Assembly (NCBI GenBank): GCA_022013395.1
Contig: JAKLQL010000299.1
Coordinates: 1-8,046 of the forward strand
Source: Acetobacterium sp.
GTDB taxonomy: Bacteria; Bacillota; Clostridia; Eubacteriales; Eubacteriaceae
Length of the DNA stretch: 8,046 bases
Direction of reading: 5' to 3'
In this document: piece by piece, positions 7,249 to 8,046 of the stretch
Layout of the letters: the number at the start of each line of letters is the position of its first letter
How positions within the stretch are numbered: position 1 is the stretch's first letter
Program-made: the position numbers and the translations under genes
The notes under the pieces: generated by a model
What the model saw: the letters and a program-made list of their open reading frames with translations, nothing else
Told to the model about the DNA's origin: nothing
The model's database searches: none

Positions 7249-8046
7249 ATGGCATGTGTTTCAATGAAACAACTATTAGAAGCAGGGGTGCATTTTGGGC
7301 ACCAGACAAGAAGATGGAATCCGAAAATGGCTCCATATATTTTCACAGAAAGAAATGGTATCTATATCATCGATTTACAACAGACTGTGAAACGGATTGA
7401 AAAAGCGTATGCTTTTGTTAAAGAACTGGCTGAGAATGGCGAAGAAATTCTTTTTGTCGGCACCAAAAAACAAGCACAAACCAGTATCGAAAGAGAAGCA
7501 AAACGTAGCGGAAGCTACTGTGTTAATCACCGTTGGTTAGGTGGAACCTTAACAAACTTTGGTACCATCAGCAAACGAATCGATCGACTGAATGAACTGG
7601 AACAAATGGAAGAAGACGGTACCTTTGCACTTCTACCAAAAAAAGAAGTTATTAAATTAAAACGTCAACGAGAAAAATTACAAAAATTCTTAGGCGGCAT
7701 CAAAGATATGAAGGGTGTTCCAGGAGCAATTTTTGTTATTGATACAAAAAAAGAACGAATTGCCATTGCAGAAGCTAAAAAACTGGGTATTCCAATTATT
7801 GGAATCGTAGATACTAACTGTGATCCTGATGAAATTGATTATATTATTCCTGGTAATGACGATGCAATTCGTGCCGTAGCTTTAATTTTATCTGTTATCT
7901 CAGATGCAATTATTGAAGGACGTCAGGGAGAGCAAGTCGAAGAAGAAATTGTAGTAGCACCAGTGGTTGCTGTTGAAGCAGTTGTTGTCGAAGTTGAAGC
8001 AGTAGAAGAAATTGCTGAAGTTGTCGAAGTGGCTGAAGAAATCACA
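7249..8046 (+). CDS. rpsB: 30S ribosomal protein S2 (3' end missing)
   Basis: S2 is a protein of the small ribosomal subunit, joined late in assembly at the head-body junction and needed with S1 for normal initiation. The frame is open from the ATG at 7249 to the last base (266 codons, no stop). [27 protein letters not shown] is the typical S2 start. Further marks are [55 protein letters not shown], and [29 protein letters not shown]. The conserved domain ends near IIEGRQGEQ (about 221-229). Beyond it lie at least 37 residues made almost only of Val, Glu, Ala and Ile, an acidic low-complexity tail whose end is outside the window. Many S2 proteins stop around 230-260 residues. tsf normally follows rpsB. 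The gene has its own promoter and leader and is probably separate from the topA operon. Confidence 0.97.
   Translation, partial: MACVSMKQLLEAGVHFGHQTRRWNPKMAPYIFTERNGIYIIDLQQTVKRIEKAYAFVKELAENGEEILFVGTKKQAQTSIEREAKRSGSYCVNHRWLGGTLTNFGTISKRIDRLNELEQMEEDGTFALLPKKEVIKLKRQREKLQKFLGGIKDMKGVPGAIFVIDTKKERIAIAEAKKLGIPIIGIVDTNCDPDEIDYIIPGNDDAIRAVALILSVISDAIIEGRQGEQVEEEIVVAPVVAVEAVVVEVEAVEEIAEVVEVAEEIT

Noticed and set aside
7182..7400. A 72-codon + strand frame and a 63-codon - strand frame (7155-7346) over the rpsB start
   Set aside because: Both overlap the leader and the clear S2 coding sequence, have no binding site of their own and no recognisable protein pattern.
1..8046. A new defence, mobile or biosynthetic system
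   Set aside because: All six coding units belong to well-known core families, there are no direct repeats, transposase, integrase or tRNA junctions, and intergenic gaps are short.

Overview
The window is a chromosomal housekeeping segment of an AT-rich, low-GC Gram-positive bacterium. I infer an anaerobic Firmicute of the class Clostridia, possibly near Eubacterium/Acetobacterium. The basis is the gene order dprA-topA-hslV-hslU-rpsB, strong AGGAGG-type ribosome binding sites and a Gram-positive lipoprotein signal. The genus is a guess. All genes lie on the + strand, and no mobile element, CRISPR array or RNA gene is visible.

Layout. (1) Positions 1-798 hold the 3' part of a tandem-domain universal stress protein gene cut by the window start. 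(2) Positions 813-1750 are a self-contained transcription unit: promoter, an amino-acid-type ABC solute-binding lipoprotein and a clear rho-independent terminator, with no permease or ATPase gene beside it. (3) Positions 1752-2924 hold dprA (DNA processing and competence) with a possible promoter and an inverted repeat in front. (4) Positions 2955-7097 hold topA, hslV and hslU, spaced by 37 and 16 bases, behind a near-consensus promoter; they look like one operon joining DNA supercoiling control to the HslUV protease. (5) Positions 7112-8046 hold a separate promoter, a leader of about 100 bases with mutually exclusive hairpins, and rpsB (ribosomal protein S2), which runs off the window end.

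The most notable point is a one-base deletion in hslU near position 6930. It removes the sensor-2 GARRL motif and the C-terminal tail that activates HslV. The missing protein end is intact in the next frame up to 7097, so this is either a recent mutation or a sequence error. Relative to the Bacillus-type cluster (dprA-topA-trmFO-xerC-hslV-hslU-codY-rpsB), trmFO, xerC and codY are absent here. RpsB carries an unusual acidic, Val/Glu/Ala-rich C-terminal extension. I see no sign of a wholly new system; this is mostly ordinary core genome.
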